A DNA stretch of 64,000 nucleotides, taken from the NCBI GenBank assembly GCA_046565505.1, contig JBKHYJ010000105.1, forward strand, positions 124,001 to 188,000. Direction: 5' to 3'. A model generated the notes under the pieces. It saw only the letters and a list, made by a program, of their open reading frames with translations, had not been told where the DNA came from and searched no databases. Positions 8,596-17,337 of the stretch are shown here, piece after piece. The stretch comes from JBKHYJ01 sp046565505 (GTDB lineage Bacteria > Acidobacteriota > Blastocatellia > UBA7656). The translations under genes and the position numbers were made by a program. Within the stretch, counting starts at the first letter, position 1. Each line of letters starts with the position of its first letter.

Positions 8596-8928
8596 CACTT
8601 CGATCAAATCTTTCCTGAATTCAGCCATGCTGCCGCCGGCCTGCTCGATGTAATAGACCTTGCCTTTGGTCGGGGAAGTCCCTTCATCCCTGATGATGCC
8701 TACGTAATCGCCCGTGCCTTTGGCGTAGGCGAACTTGCCGGCGGCGGGACTTCTCTTCTCCCTCTCGAAATATTTATCGAACATCGTGCCGCCGTACTGG
8801 ACGTAAGTGAACGTGTTAGCGAGCACGAGGCCCAGGACGAAAGCGACCGCCACGCCGAGGATGATGTTCCTTACCCTGCGCCCCGAGAAAAGCTTCTCTT
8901 CGCCCGCGCCGTTTACGCCGCCGAACAT
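8530..8928 (-). CDS. Small single-pass membrane protein ending in PEK pentapeptide repeats
   Basis: 132 residues; family not recognised. Residues about 20-42 (NIILGVAVAFVLGLVLANTFTYV) form one membrane helix, followed by an extracytoplasmic domain (about 45-108) and a C-terminal tail of five-residue repeats encoded by a 15-bp minisatellite. The TAG stop at 8530-8532 lies inside a repeat unit; without it the repeat pattern would continue (TEK, REPEA), so the tail has probably been shortened by a point change. It starts 9 nt after the mgtE stop and is likely co-transcribed with mgtE. No function can be assigned. Confidence 0.72.
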   Translation of the reverse strand: MFGGVNGAGEEKLFSGRRVRNIILGVAVAFVLGLVLANTFTYVQYGGTMFDKYFEREKRSPAAGKFAYAKGTGDYVGIIRDEGTSPTKGKVYYIEQAGGSMAEFRKDLIEVREPERRQPEKPGPEKHDPEKP

Positions 8929-8937
8929 AGAATCATT

Positions 8938-10311
8938 CTACAGCCTGAGGAGCCTGAGCAGAAGCGTAGCCACGCCCAGGTAGAAGAAGAAAGTGACTAT
9001 GTCCGTCAGCGTAACCACGAAGACGGACGAGGCGAGCGCGGGGTCCACCCTGAACCGCTTAAGCAGCACGGGGATCAGCGTGCCGAGCATGCCCGCGGCC
9101 AGCAGGCTGAGCACCATCGTGAGCCCCAGCAGGATTCCCAGCCCGAGGTTGAACCACAGCGTGATTATCCCGCAGACGCTCACGCCGACCACCAGCCCGT
9201 TGATTAGCCCGACCAGCGCCTCTTTAAGAGTCACGCGCCACCGCGTGTCCCAGCTCACCTCGCCGAGACCTATCCCCCGCACCACGACCGTCATCGTCTG
9301 CGTCGCGGCGTTGCTGCCCATCGTGGCGACGATGGGGATCAGGATGGCTATCAGAAGCGTCGTCTCCCTGGGGGGCAGGCGCGACAGGTAGAAGTACACT
9401 ATGGCTACGGCGATCAGCGCCCCGCCGAGCGAGAGCATCAGCCAGGGGAGCCTGCGCCGCGCGGAGTTGAGCGCCGAGCCGAGCGCGCGGTCGTCGGCCT
9501 CCACGCCCGCCAGCGCGTAGATGTCTTCGGTGGCCTCCTCGCGCATCACGTCTATCACGTCGTCAACCGTGATGATGCCGACCAGCTTGTTCTCTTCGTC
9601 CACGACCGGGACCGCGAGCAGGTTATAGGTGGCGACCATCCGCGCCACCTCCTCCTGGTCCGTGTCCGTCGTCACCTTTATGACGTCGCTGATCATGATC
9701 TTGCGCAACGGCGTCGAGGGGGAATTCAGCAGCAGTTGCCGCAGGCTCACCACGCCCAGCAGGTGGTTGCGCATGTCTACGACGTAGAGGTAGAAGGCCA
9801 TCTCGAATTCTTCCGAGCGCCGCTGGAGCGCCGTGATGGCCTCGGAAACGGTCATGTCTTCGTCGAGCGCGAAATAATCGGGCGTCATTATGCGCCCGGC
9901 CGTCTCGTCGGCGAACCCGAGTAGCTCCTGAACGTCCGTCGAATGCTCGACCTTCATCGTGTCGAGCAGCTCTTCGCGCAACTCCTCGGGCATCTCCGCC
10001 ACGAGCAGCGCCGCGTCGTCGGATGGTAATTCTTGAAGCAGGCGGGTGGTGTCTTCGCGGCCGAGCGTCGCCAGCAGCGCCACGGCGCGGTCAGTCTCCA
10101 TCTCCGACAGCGCCTCCGCGGCCTTGGTCAATTCGTTCCGCACGAGCGCGTAAAAGATGGTTTCGCGCTCGTACTGCGGCAGCTGCCCGAGGATTTGGGC
10201 GATGTCAACGGGGCGCAGCTTGGTGAGCAGGTTGACGGCGTTCGACATCGCGCCGCGGCGGACGAGCCGACCGACAGAATCCAGCATTAGATTTAGCCGT
10301 TGCACCTGCAT
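8938..10311 (-). CDS. mgtE: Magnesium transporter MgtE
   Basis: 457 residues, close to the 450 usual for the family. The helical MgtE N-domain occupies about residues 20-130 (LRPVDIAQILGQLPQYERETIF, LLQELPSDDAALLVAEMPEE). Two CBS domains follow (about 135-260, opening with GRIMTPDYFALDEDMTVSEAI), then five membrane helices from about 288. The pore-lining GSNAATQTM segment and the last-helix aspartate in TLTDIVTFFFYLG are present. It is a Mg2+-gated Mg2+ channel in the inner membrane. No M-box-like leader was recognised in the 200 bp upstream, which is AT-rich and may hold the promoter. The downstream 132-residue membrane gene follows after 9 nt. Confidence 0.96.
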   Translation of the reverse strand: MQVQRLNLMLDSVGRLVRRGAMSNAVNLLTKLRPVDIAQILGQLPQYERETIFYALVRNELTKAAEALSEMETDRAVALLATLGREDTTRLLQELPSDDAALLVAEMPEELREELLDTMKVEHSTDVQELLGFADETAGRIMTPDYFALDEDMTVSEAITALQRRSEEFEMAFYLYVVDMRNHLLGVVSLRQLLLNSPSTPLRKIMISDVIKVTTDTDQEEVARMVATYNLLAVPVVDEENKLVGIITVDDVIDVMREEATEDIYALAGVEADDRALGSALNSARRRLPWLMLSLGGALIAVAIVYFYLSRLPPRETTLLIAILIPIVATMGSNAATQTMTVVVRGIGLGEVSWDTRWRVTLKEALVGLINGLVVGVSVCGIITLWFNLGLGILLGLTMVLSLLAAGMLGTLIPVLLKRFRVDPALASSVFVVTLTDIVTFFFYLGVATLLLRLLRL

Positions 10312-10522
10312 CCCGACCGTCTCCGCCGATAAACATAAGCTTAAAAATAAAACTGAGTTAATCGCTCTCTGGGGATTTAATCAAAAATCTTTATAGCACA
10401 GCGCGCGGCGAAGGAAAATGTAGAAAGTACAAAGACGGTTGAAAATTACCTTTAAGAAACGGCGGCCCCGCCCGCCGGGCCTCTTGCGCCGCCGCGGCCG
10501 TCCGTGCACAATCTGAGAGCTT

Positions 10523-11092
10523 ATGGGCCTGCTCGGGAAAGAGTTCTTCGCGCGCGACACCGTGACGGTCGCGCGCGAGATGATAGGGACGTTCATCGTC
10601 GCGGGGGGTTGCGAAGGCAGGGTAGTCGAGACCGAAGCTTACACGACGGACGCCGCCTCGCACGCCGTCATAACCAGCAACCGGGGCGCTCTGATGCGCG
10701 AGACGTTCGGGCATGTGTACGTGTACCTGATTTACGGCATGTACTACTGCCTCAACCTGACTACGGAGCGCGGGGGAGTGGGGGCAGTCCTGGTCCGCGC
10801 GGTCGAGCCAATCCGCGGGGTTGATTTGATGATGGAACGGCGCGGCACGTCGGATGTTAGAAAGCTCGCGAGCGGGCCCGGGCGGCTCACGCAGGCCTTC
10901 GGCATAGACCTTAGCTTCAACGGCAAGCCCGTCGGCCGCGACATAAAAATCAAAGGGCGAAAATCTGCCCCCGAAATATCGACCGGCCCGCGGATAGGCA
11001 TCTCGCGCGCCGTCGATCTGGAGTGGCGATTCTATGAAACGGGTAACCCTTTCGTCAGCCGCGCCGCCGGCGGCGCGGCGCCGCGGAAATAG
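10523..11092 (+). CDS. 3-methyladenine DNA glycosylase (AAG/MPG type)
   Basis: 189 residues, typical for bacterial MPG proteins. It excises alkylated purines (3-meA, hypoxanthine, ethenoadenine) in base-excision repair. Visible motifs: LGKEFFARDTVTVAREMIG at the start, VVETEAYTTDAASHA with the catalytic glutamate, the DNA-intercalating tyrosine region YVYLIYGMYYCLNLTTE, and GPGRLTQAFGID. The family's usual closing pattern (GPRIGISRAVDLEWRFYETGNPFVS) is intact. It stands alone between mgtE (divergent) and hemE, with about 230 bp before hemE. Confidence 0.95.
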   Translation: MGLLGKEFFARDTVTVAREMIGTFIVAGGCEGRVVETEAYTTDAASHAVITSNRGALMRETFGHVYVYLIYGMYYCLNLTTERGGVGAVLVRAVEPIRGVDLMMERRGTSDVRKLASGPGRLTQAFGIDLSFNGKPVGRDIKIKGRKSAPEISTGPRIGISRAVDLEWRFYETGNPFVSRAAGGAAPRK

Positions 11093-11216
11093 GATCAGGC
11101 CGCGCGGCGCGCCGGGGTAGGCGATTAAGAAGAAACTCTTTACCCGCGGCTATGCTCATTCGCCCGCCCCCGCGCGCGCCGCGGCTGAATCCGGGGACGA
11201 ATGATTGTGTCTAAAC

Positions 11217-11245
11217 TTGAGCCCGCGGCGCACGGTTGTTAGAAT
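11217..11245 (+). promoter_or_regulatory. Sigma-70 type promoter of the hemE-hemH-hemY operon
   Basis: TTGAGC (11217-11222) and TAGAAT (11240-11245) are exactly 17 bp apart, with 4/6 and 5/6 matches to the consensus hexamers. Transcription would start near 11252, leaving a leader of about 70 nt before ATG 11325. Confidence 0.6.
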
Positions 11246-11324
11246 TGGCACTTAGCGAGCAAATTTTTAGAAAGGCAGCCCGGCATCAGCCTCACGGCCA
11301 CCAGCTTTGCCCCAAGACAAGCCG

Positions 11325-12350
11325 ATGAAAAACGATTTATTGATACGAGCCGCGAGAGGGGAGGATACCGAGAGGACCCCGGTGTGGATGATGCGACAGG
11401 CCGGGCGCTACCTGCCGGATTACCGCGCCGTGCGCGCGGACACGGATTTCCTCACGCTGTGTAAAACTCCCGAGCTGGCCGTCGAGGTGTCGCTACAGCC
11501 CTTCCGCATACTCGGCGTCGATGCCGTGATAATGTTCAGCGACATTCTGATCCCGGTCGAGGCGATGGGGCAGGAAGTAAGGCTGACTGAAAAGAAAGGG
11601 CCGGAGCTGCCCGACCCCATTCGCACGCGCGCGCAAGTGGACAGGCTGGTCGTCCCGGACCCGACTGAAAAGACGGGCTTCGTGATGGAGATCATCCGAA
11701 CTCTGCGCCGCGAGCTGGATGGGGCGGTCCCGCTCATAGGCTTCGCCGGGGCCCCGTGGACCCTGGCGGCTTACATGATCGAAGGCGGCGGCTCGAAGAA
11801 TTACGCCGAGGTCAAGCGCATGATGTACGGCGAGCCCGCGACTCTACATGCGCTGCTCGACAAGATTGCCGACGCGATCATCCCATACCTCAACGCGCAG
11901 GTTGAGGCGGGCGCGCAGGTCATTCAACTGTTCGACTCCTGGGCCGGGGAACTCTCGCCGCGCGATTACGAGGAGTTCGCACTCCCCTACGAGCAGAAGA
12001 TATTTCAGTCGCTCGACCGCCGGTCCGCGCCCGCCATCATGTACATCAATGGGAGCGGCACGTTCCTGGAAAAGATGGCAACGTGCGGCGCCGATGTTTT
12101 GAGCCTCGACTGGCGCGTCAACCTCAGGGACGCCCGAGCGCGCGTGGGCGACAAGCTCACGCTACAGGGCAATCTAGACCCCTGCGTGCTGCTCTCGACG
12201 CCCGAGGTCATCACCCGCAAGGCGCGCGAGTTGATTGCCGAAGGCGGCGGCCATCGCCACATACTCAACCTCGGCCACGGGATACTTCCTATGACGCCCG
12301 TCGAGAATGCCCGCGCGTTCATCGACGTGGCTAAGACGGAAACGGCCTAG
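11325..12350 (+). CDS. hemE: Uroporphyrinogen decarboxylase
   Basis: HemE removes four acetate carboxyls from uroporphyrinogen III to give coproporphyrinogen III. Start chosen at ATG 11325 (MKNDLLIRAARGEDTERTP) rather than the in-frame TTG 11307; 341 residues, the normal size. Signatures seen: PVWMMRQAGRYLPDYRAVR near the N-terminus (binding arginines), MFSDILIPVEAMG with the key aspartate, GFAGAPWTLAAYMIEG, and the C-terminal LNLGHGILPMTPVENARAF. First gene of a compact hemE-hemH-hemY run (66 and 23 nt gaps), which implies co-expression of the last steps of protohaem synthesis. The coproporphyrinogen oxidase gene is not in the window. Confidence 0.97.
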   Translation: MKNDLLIRAARGEDTERTPVWMMRQAGRYLPDYRAVRADTDFLTLCKTPELAVEVSLQPFRILGVDAVIMFSDILIPVEAMGQEVRLTEKKGPELPDPIRTRAQVDRLVVPDPTEKTGFVMEIIRTLRRELDGAVPLIGFAGAPWTLAAYMIEGGGSKNYAEVKRMMYGEPATLHALLDKIADAIIPYLNAQVEAGAQVIQLFDSWAGELSPRDYEEFALPYEQKIFQSLDRRSAPAIMYINGSGTFLEKMATCGADVLSLDWRVNLRDARARVGDKLTLQGNLDPCVLLSTPEVITRKARELIAEGGGHRHILNLGHGILPMTPVENARAFIDVAKTETA

Positions 12351-12416
12351 GCCCGGTCGCGATTTCATGACATTTCCCGCGGTTGACCGTTATTAGAAAG
12401 ACACGCCGAGTTTAGA

Positions 12417-13511
12417 ATGAGCAAGGAAAGAACAAGCGAAGAGCGTGTCGGCGTGTTGCTGTTCAACCTCGGCGGGCCGGACACGCTCGACGATGTGCGC
12501 CCGTTCCTCTTCAATCTTTTCGCCGACCCGGACATCATCCGCCTGCCGTGGAGGGCGATGCAGAAGCCGCTCGCATGGCTCATCTCCACTCAGCGGCACA
12601 AGAAGTCTCGCGGCTATTACGAGAAGATCGGGGGCGGGTCGCCGCTGCGCAAGATAACGCAGGACCAGGCGGACGCCCTCGGGCAGTCGCTCAACCGGCG
12701 CGGCATCAACGCGCGCGCCTACGTCGGCATGCGTTATTGGAACCCTTATATCGTAGAGGCGCTCGATCAAATCCGCCGCGACCGCGTGACGCACCTCGTC
12801 GTCCTGCCGCTTTACCCGCAGTTCTCTGTCTCCACGACCGGGTCGAGCCTGAACGAGATGACCGCTTTGATCCGCAAGAACGGAGAATACGCGCCGCGCG
12901 TCACAATGATATGTAGCTGGGAGGACGACCCGCATTACATAGACTCGCTGGCGGCGACCGTGCGGGAGGAGCTTTCCAAATTCCCAGACCAGGACCCCGC
13001 GCGCGCGCACATAGTCTTCAGCGCGCACAGCGTGCCCGTCCGCTATATCGAAGAGGGCGACCCTTACCTGGAACAGACCAGGCAGACGGTGAGGCTCGTC
13101 ATGGAGCGCCTGGGCGCCGACCGCCCGCACACCTTATCGTTCCAGAGCAAGGTCGGCCCGGTTAAATGGCTTGAGCCTGCGACGAACGAGACTATACCGC
13201 GGCTCGCGCGGGAGGGCGTCTCTCAAATGTTATTGGTGCCGGTCAGCTTCGTCTCCGAACACAGCGAGACGCTTTACGAAATGGACATCCTTTACGGCCG
13301 CCTGGCGGAAGAGTCGGGCGTGGCCCACTACCGCCGCGCCCCGGCGCTCAACTGCCGTGCCGATTTCATAGAGGCGCTTGCGAGCCTCGTGGAAAAAGCG
13401 GTGATGGCAGACGCCGCGGGCCGGCCCGCCCCGAACTGTATCCACTGTTCAGCTATGGCGAATTTGCCCCGCACCGTCCCGCGGTGCGCCTGCAACAGGG
13501 CAGATGCGTAA
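12417..13511 (+). CDS. hemH: Ferrochelatase with C-terminal cysteine tail
   Basis: 364 residues. It inserts Fe2+ into the porphyrin. Family marks: GVLLFNLGGPDTLDDVRPFLFNLF at the start, RYWNPYI, the catalytic histidine in VFSAHSVPV, SFQSKVGPVKWLEP and VSFVSEHSETLYEMD with the acidic metal-path residues. The C-terminus carries four cysteines, C341-x2-C344-x12-C357-x-C359. Some bacterial and animal ferrochelatases bind a [2Fe-2S] cluster through C-terminal cysteines, so a cluster is possible here, but the spacing is not one I recognise. Second gene of the hemEHY operon; hemY begins 23 nt after its stop. Confidence 0.96.
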   Translation: MSKERTSEERVGVLLFNLGGPDTLDDVRPFLFNLFADPDIIRLPWRAMQKPLAWLISTQRHKKSRGYYEKIGGGSPLRKITQDQADALGQSLNRRGINARAYVGMRYWNPYIVEALDQIRRDRVTHLVVLPLYPQFSVSTTGSSLNEMTALIRKNGEYAPRVTMICSWEDDPHYIDSLAATVREELSKFPDQDPARAHIVFSAHSVPVRYIEEGDPYLEQTRQTVRLVMERLGADRPHTLSFQSKVGPVKWLEPATNETIPRLAREGVSQMLLVPVSFVSEHSETLYEMDILYGRLAEESGVAHYRRAPALNCRADFIEALASLVEKAVMADAAGRPAPNCIHCSAMANLPRTVPRCACNRADA

Positions 13512-13534
13512 CCCCCGATGGCGGGCGGTTATTT

Positions 13535-15292
13535 ATGGCGAATAATCACAGAGACGCGGTCGTGATAGGGGCGGGCATTTCGGGCCTCGCCTGCGCGTAC
13601 CGCTTGAAGATGCTGGGCCTTGATGTCGCCCTGGTGGAGAGGTCTGACCGCGTGGGCGGCGTCATACGGAGCGAGCGGATCGGCGGGTATTTGATAGAGC
13701 GCGGGCCGAACAGCTCGCAGGGCAGCGAAGAATTGATGGCGCTCGTGGAAGAGGTCGGCTTGATGGGCGAGGTGGCCGAGGGAGACCCGAAAGCGCCCGC
13801 CTACGTCTACTTCGCGGGTAAGCTCCACGCCGTGCCATCGAGCGCCGGGGCTTTCATCAGGAGCGGCCTGCTCAGCCTTTCGGGCAAGCTCCGGATATTG
13901 AAGGAGCCGCTCGTCCCCGCGCGGCGGTCGGGCGAAGAGGAGAGCGTCGCGGCATTCGCGCGGCGGCGCATCGGTCGCGAGGCGGCCGAGAGGATGGTCG
14001 CGCCCTTCGTGTCGGGCGTCTACGCGGGGGACGCGGAAAAGCTTAGCGTGTCGGCGGCGTTCCCGGCGCTCGCAAACCTTGAAACGGGCTATGGCGGCCT
14101 GTTTCGGGGCATGCTGGCGAAGGCGCGTGGGGCGAGGCGCGAGAAGAAATCGGCGGGCGCGGCGCTCGACAAGGCCGCCCCCGCGCGCAGGCGGCTCGTC
14201 TCTTTTCAAGACGGCATGGAGTCGCTGCCGGCGGCGCTCGCAGCAAGGCTCGGCGAAGACCTGATTACGGCTGTGGGGGATTTAAGGTTGCGCGCCGCCG
14301 GCCCCTGGGCGAAGCCTCCAGAGGGGGCCGCCGGGGATTCCGCCTCAGACCTGGGGGCCACGACCCGCTACGCGCGACCCGTAAGGTTCGTGTTGGAAAC
14401 GGGGCGCGCGGGCGACATCGCTTGCGGGCGCGTCGTCATCGCCGCGCCTTCCGGGGCCGCCGCCTCTATCGTCGCGCCTCTCTCGGATGAGCTCCGCCGG
14501 CTGCTCGAAGAGGTGTATTACCCGCCCCTTTCAATAATCTGTCTTTCATACGACGAGGCGGCCATCAAGACCCCCCTCGATGGCTTCGGCTTTCTTGTCC
14601 CGCCGAGCGAGCGAATGAGCATCTTAGGCTGCGTCTGGAATTCGAGCTTGTTCAAAGGCCGCGCCCCCGAAGGCAAGGCGCTGCTGACGGTTTTCATAGG
14701 CGGCGCGCGCAACCCCGCGGGGGCGCGCCTCCCCGACGCCGAGATGGTTTCGCTCGCGCATTCCGAGCTTCAAAAGATTTTAGGCATCTCAAGCGAGCCT
14801 CACCTGGTAGCGATCACACGGTGGGAGCGCGCTATACCTCAGTACAATGTCGGGCATGCCGCGCGCGTGCGAAGGATCGAGGCGTTACTGAAAAATATTC
14901 CCGGCCTCTACCTCGCGGGCAATTACCTTCACGGAGTTTCGACCGGCGATTGCATCAAAGAAGCGGGCCGCGTGGCTGAAGAAGTTGCGAATTCACTGTC
15001 AAGCGCCGATCAGAGGGGGGCCCGCTCGCCCTTTAGCGGCGAGGCCGAGACTCTTCTGCCGGCCACGAAAGTGGCAACGACCGCGCCCCGAAGCGCCCAC
15101 CCCTCAAACGGCGTGTTGCGGCACTTCGATTTGAAGTTCTTCGGATCGACGACCCATTCGCGGCCGGGATCGAACACAGTAATGTCGGCCGCGGCCTGCG
15201 GGGCGAGCGTCCCGCGCGGGAGCGAAAATGCGCGCGCGGGCCCGGCGGTCAGCATCTCAACGATGCGCGAAAGACTGACCTGCTTCTTGTGA
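13535..15292 (+). CDS. hemY: Protoporphyrinogen/coproporphyrinogen oxidase (HemY type) with antisense C-terminal extension
   Basis: FAD-dependent oxidase. Start chosen at ATG 13535 (MANNHRDAVVIGAGISGLA; G12-x-G14-xx-G17 is the FAD-binding fingerprint) rather than GTG 13484 inside hemH. The family normally ends soon after the FAD-binding LAGNYLHGVSTGDCIKEAG segment at about 470-490 residues; here the frame has no stop and continues about 95 codons to 15292, entirely antisense to the 3' end of pyrC. That extension (Pro/Ser/Arg-rich) has no family counterpart. A G6 run at 15014-15019 sits at the overlap: one extra G would stop the frame about 14 nt later, but would also disrupt the pyrC end. So it is either a true long convergent overlap or an assembly error. 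The oxidase function itself is secure; HemY versus coproporphyrinogen-oxidising HemY-like cannot be separated by eye. Confidence 0.9.
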   Translation: MANNHRDAVVIGAGISGLACAYRLKMLGLDVALVERSDRVGGVIRSERIGGYLIERGPNSSQGSEELMALVEEVGLMGEVAEGDPKAPAYVYFAGKLHAVPSSAGAFIRSGLLSLSGKLRILKEPLVPARRSGEEESVAAFARRRIGREAAERMVAPFVSGVYAGDAEKLSVSAAFPALANLETGYGGLFRGMLAKARGARREKKSAGAALDKAAPARRRLVSFQDGMESLPAALAARLGEDLITAVGDLRLRAAGPWAKPPEGAAGDSASDLGATTRYARPVRFVLETGRAGDIACGRVVIAAPSGAAASIVAPLSDELRRLLEEVYYPPLSIICLSYDEAAIKTPLDGFGFLVPPSERMSILGCVWNSSLFKGRAPEGKALLTVFIGGARNPAGARLPDAEMVSLAHSELQKILGISSEPHLVAITRWERAIPQYNVGHAARVRRIEALLKNIPGLYLAGNYLHGVSTGDCIKEAGRVAEEVANSLSSADQRGARSPFSGEAETLLPATKVATTAPRSAHPSNGVLRHFDLKFFGSTTHSRPGSNTVMSAAACGASVPRGSENARAGPAVSISTMRERLTCFL

Positions 15293-16311
15293 TAAAGGAC
15301 GCTCAGCACGACGCCGAGCGCGGTCTCAAGCCCTATCACCCCGAAAGGCGCGCGGTCGTATTCTAGCATCTTCTCGTCCGCGTGATGCGGCGCATGGTCC
15401 GTGGCTATCGCGTCTATCGTCCCGTCGCACACCGCCTCGGTCAAGGCGGCCCTGTCGTCGGCCGTGCGCAATGGCGGGCTCATCTTCGTGCTTGTATCGA
15501 ACCCCATGACCGATTCGTCCGTGAGCGCGAGGTGGTGCGGGGTGACTTCGCACGTCACCCGGAGCCCTTTTTGTTTCGCGCGGCGGACCATCTCGACCGC
15601 CCCGGCCGTCGAGATGTGAGCGATGTGGACGGACGCGCCCGTCAGCTCCGCGAGCATTATGTCGCGCGCGACATGGCTCTCTTCGGCGATGCGGCTCATC
15701 CCTTTCAGCCCGAGAAGGGTCGAGTAGCGGCCCTCGTTCATGACGCCGCCGGCCGACAGGCTCAGGTCCTGGCAGTGGTCTACGACGACGAGCCCGTGGT
15801 CGCGCGCGTATTCCATCGCGTGCCGCATCACCTGGGAATTCATCACGGGCCGCCCGTCGTCAGACACGGCGACCGCGCCGGCCTCCTTCATTTCCGCCAT
15901 CTCCGCGAGTTCCGCACCCTCTGACCCGCGAGTGATCGCGCCCACGGGGAAGACGCAGGCGAGCGCGGCCTCGCGCGCCTTCTCGATTACGTACCGCGTG
16001 ACGGACGCGTTGTCATTGATGGGCAGCGTGTTCGGCATCGCGCACACGGAAGTGAATCCGCCCGCGACCGCAGCCGCCGCGCCCGTCGCAATCGTCTCTT
16101 TGTACTCTTCGCCGGGCTCGCGAAGGTGCACATGCAGGTCGATGAATCCTGGGGCGACGATCAGCCCGCCGGCGTCGAATACTTCCGCGCCGCGGCCATC
16201 TAGTTCGCCCCCGATGGCGGCCACGCGGCCATCTTCGACCAGAATGTCTCCCGGGCCGTCGATCCCCTGAGATGGGTCTATGATTCGCCCGCCTTTGATT
16301 AATAACTTCAC
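15010..16311 (-). CDS. pyrC: Dihydroorotase (class I)
   Basis: 433 residues. It cyclises carbamoyl-aspartate to dihydroorotate. The zinc ligands and catalytic residues are visible: H60-x-H62 in GFIDLHVHLREPG, D151 in AVSDDGRPV, H179 in VVDHCQDL, H232 in VHIAHIST, and D305 in ATDHAPHH. It starts with GTG at 16311, sharing one base with the pyrB TAG stop, so it is translationally coupled. Last gene of pyrR-pyrB-pyrC. Its 3' 283 bp are overlapped on the other strand by the extended hemY frame. Class I dihydroorotases paired with PyrB are usual outside the enterobacteria. Confidence 0.97.
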   Translation of the reverse strand: MKLLIKGGRIIDPSQGIDGPGDILVEDGRVAAIGGELDGRGAEVFDAGGLIVAPGFIDLHVHLREPGEEYKETIATGAAAAVAGGFTSVCAMPNTLPINDNASVTRYVIEKAREAALACVFPVGAITRGSEGAELAEMAEMKEAGAVAVSDDGRPVMNSQVMRHAMEYARDHGLVVVDHCQDLSLSAGGVMNEGRYSTLLGLKGMSRIAEESHVARDIMLAELTGASVHIAHISTAGAVEMVRRAKQKGLRVTCEVTPHHLALTDESVMGFDTSTKMSPPLRTADDRAALTEAVCDGTIDAIATDHAPHHADEKMLEYDRAPFGVIGLETALGVVLSVLYHKKQVSLSRIVEMLTAGPARAFSLPRGTLAPQAAADITVFDPGREWVVDPKNFKSKCRNTPFEGWALRGAVVATFVAGRRVSASPLKGERAPL

Positions 16312-17255
16312 TAACCCTCCGTGCCGACAAGCAGAAATAGGATCGCCATTCGCACGGCCACCCCGTTGGTCACCTGGTCGAGTATGAGCGAGCGCGAGCT
16401 GTCCATGACTTCCGAGCTTATCTCCACCCCGCGGTTTACGGGCCCGGGGTGCATCACTATCGCGTCGGCCGCCGCCAGCTCAAGCCGCCGCAGCGTCAGC
16501 CCGTATTGGATGGAATACTCTTTGAGCGAAGGGAAGTATGCTTCGCTCATACGCTCGCGCTGAATCCTGAGCATCATCACCACGTCCGAGCCCTGGATCG
16601 CTTCGTCTATGTGATGGCAGACGGTGAGCGAGCCTTCCGAATCCTGTATGAGTTTGTCGTAGTGCGGGGGGATGAGCGGGCGCGGGCCGGATATGCGGAC
16701 GTGCGCGCCCAGCTTCGTGAGCAGGTGAACGTTCGAGCGGGCGACCCGCGAGTGCATGATGTCGCCGATGATGGCGACCTGTAGGCCGGCGATCCTCGCC
16801 TTGTGCTCGCGTATCGTAAAGCCGTCGAGCAGCGCCTGCGTGGGGTGCTCGTGCGCGCCATCGCCGCCGTTGATGATCGAGGCGCTGACAAGCTTTGAAA
16901 GCTGGTGGGGGACGCCGGGCGACGGGTGGCGGATCACGATGGCGTCGGGCGCCATCGCTTCGAGGTTGCGGGCCGTGTCAACGAGGCTCTCGCCCTTGGT
17001 GACCGAGGAGGTCGAGGCCGAGATGTTGACGGCGTCGGCCGAGAGCCGCTTCGCCGCTATCTCGAACGAAGTGCGGGTGCGCGTCGAAGACTCGAAGAAG
17101 AAATTGATGACGGTCTTCCCGCGGAGGGTCGGTACTTTTTTAATCGTCCGGGTGGATACTTCCTTGAAAGATTCAGCCGTGTCGAGGACCGTGTTGATCT
17201 CGTCGACTGTTAGCTCTCTGATGCCTAAAAGGTCTTTTCTCTTGAACGCCACCAA
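16311..17255 (-). CDS. pyrB: Aspartate carbamoyltransferase catalytic chain
   Basis: 314 residues. It condenses carbamoyl phosphate and aspartate. The carbamoyl-phosphate loop FFESSTRTRTSFE (S56-S57-T58-R59-T60) and the HPTQALLDGFTI motif are intact, and the C-terminal MHPGPVNRGVEI segment is present. The frame opens with TTG (17253-17255) immediately followed by GTG; GAAGAG lies just upstream, and the GTG at 17252 is equally plausible as the start. No pyrI regulatory-chain gene is adjacent, consistent with a class B or C enzyme dependent on PyrC or acting alone. Second gene of the pyrRBC operon, 82 nt after pyrR. Confidence 0.96.
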   Translation of the reverse strand: MVAFKRKDLLGIRELTVDEINTVLDTAESFKEVSTRTIKKVPTLRGKTVINFFFESSTRTRTSFEIAAKRLSADAVNISASTSSVTKGESLVDTARNLEAMAPDAIVIRHPSPGVPHQLSKLVSASIINGGDGAHEHPTQALLDGFTIREHKARIAGLQVAIIGDIMHSRVARSNVHLLTKLGAHVRISGPRPLIPPHYDKLIQDSEGSLTVCHHIDEAIQGSDVVMMLRIQRERMSEAYFPSLKEYSIQYGLTLRRLELAAADAIVMHPGPVNRGVEISSEVMDSSRSLILDQVTNGVAVRMAILFLLVGTEG

Positions 17256-17337
17256 TTCTCTTCAGGGCCGTGGCTGAGCAGTGAGCCCGGGGGCGCGTCA
17301 GGCGCACCAGACCGCCTTCTAACGCGGCCGCCCGCCC

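Noticed and set aside
8446..9207. 253-codon + strand frame
   Set aside because: It is the antisense shadow of the 132-residue membrane protein and mgtE; its composition is that of a reversed high-GC coding frame.
10312..10522. Magnesium riboswitch (M-box) before mgtE
   Set aside because: The gap is short and AT-rich and lacks the conserved M-box helices; at most a promoter is present.
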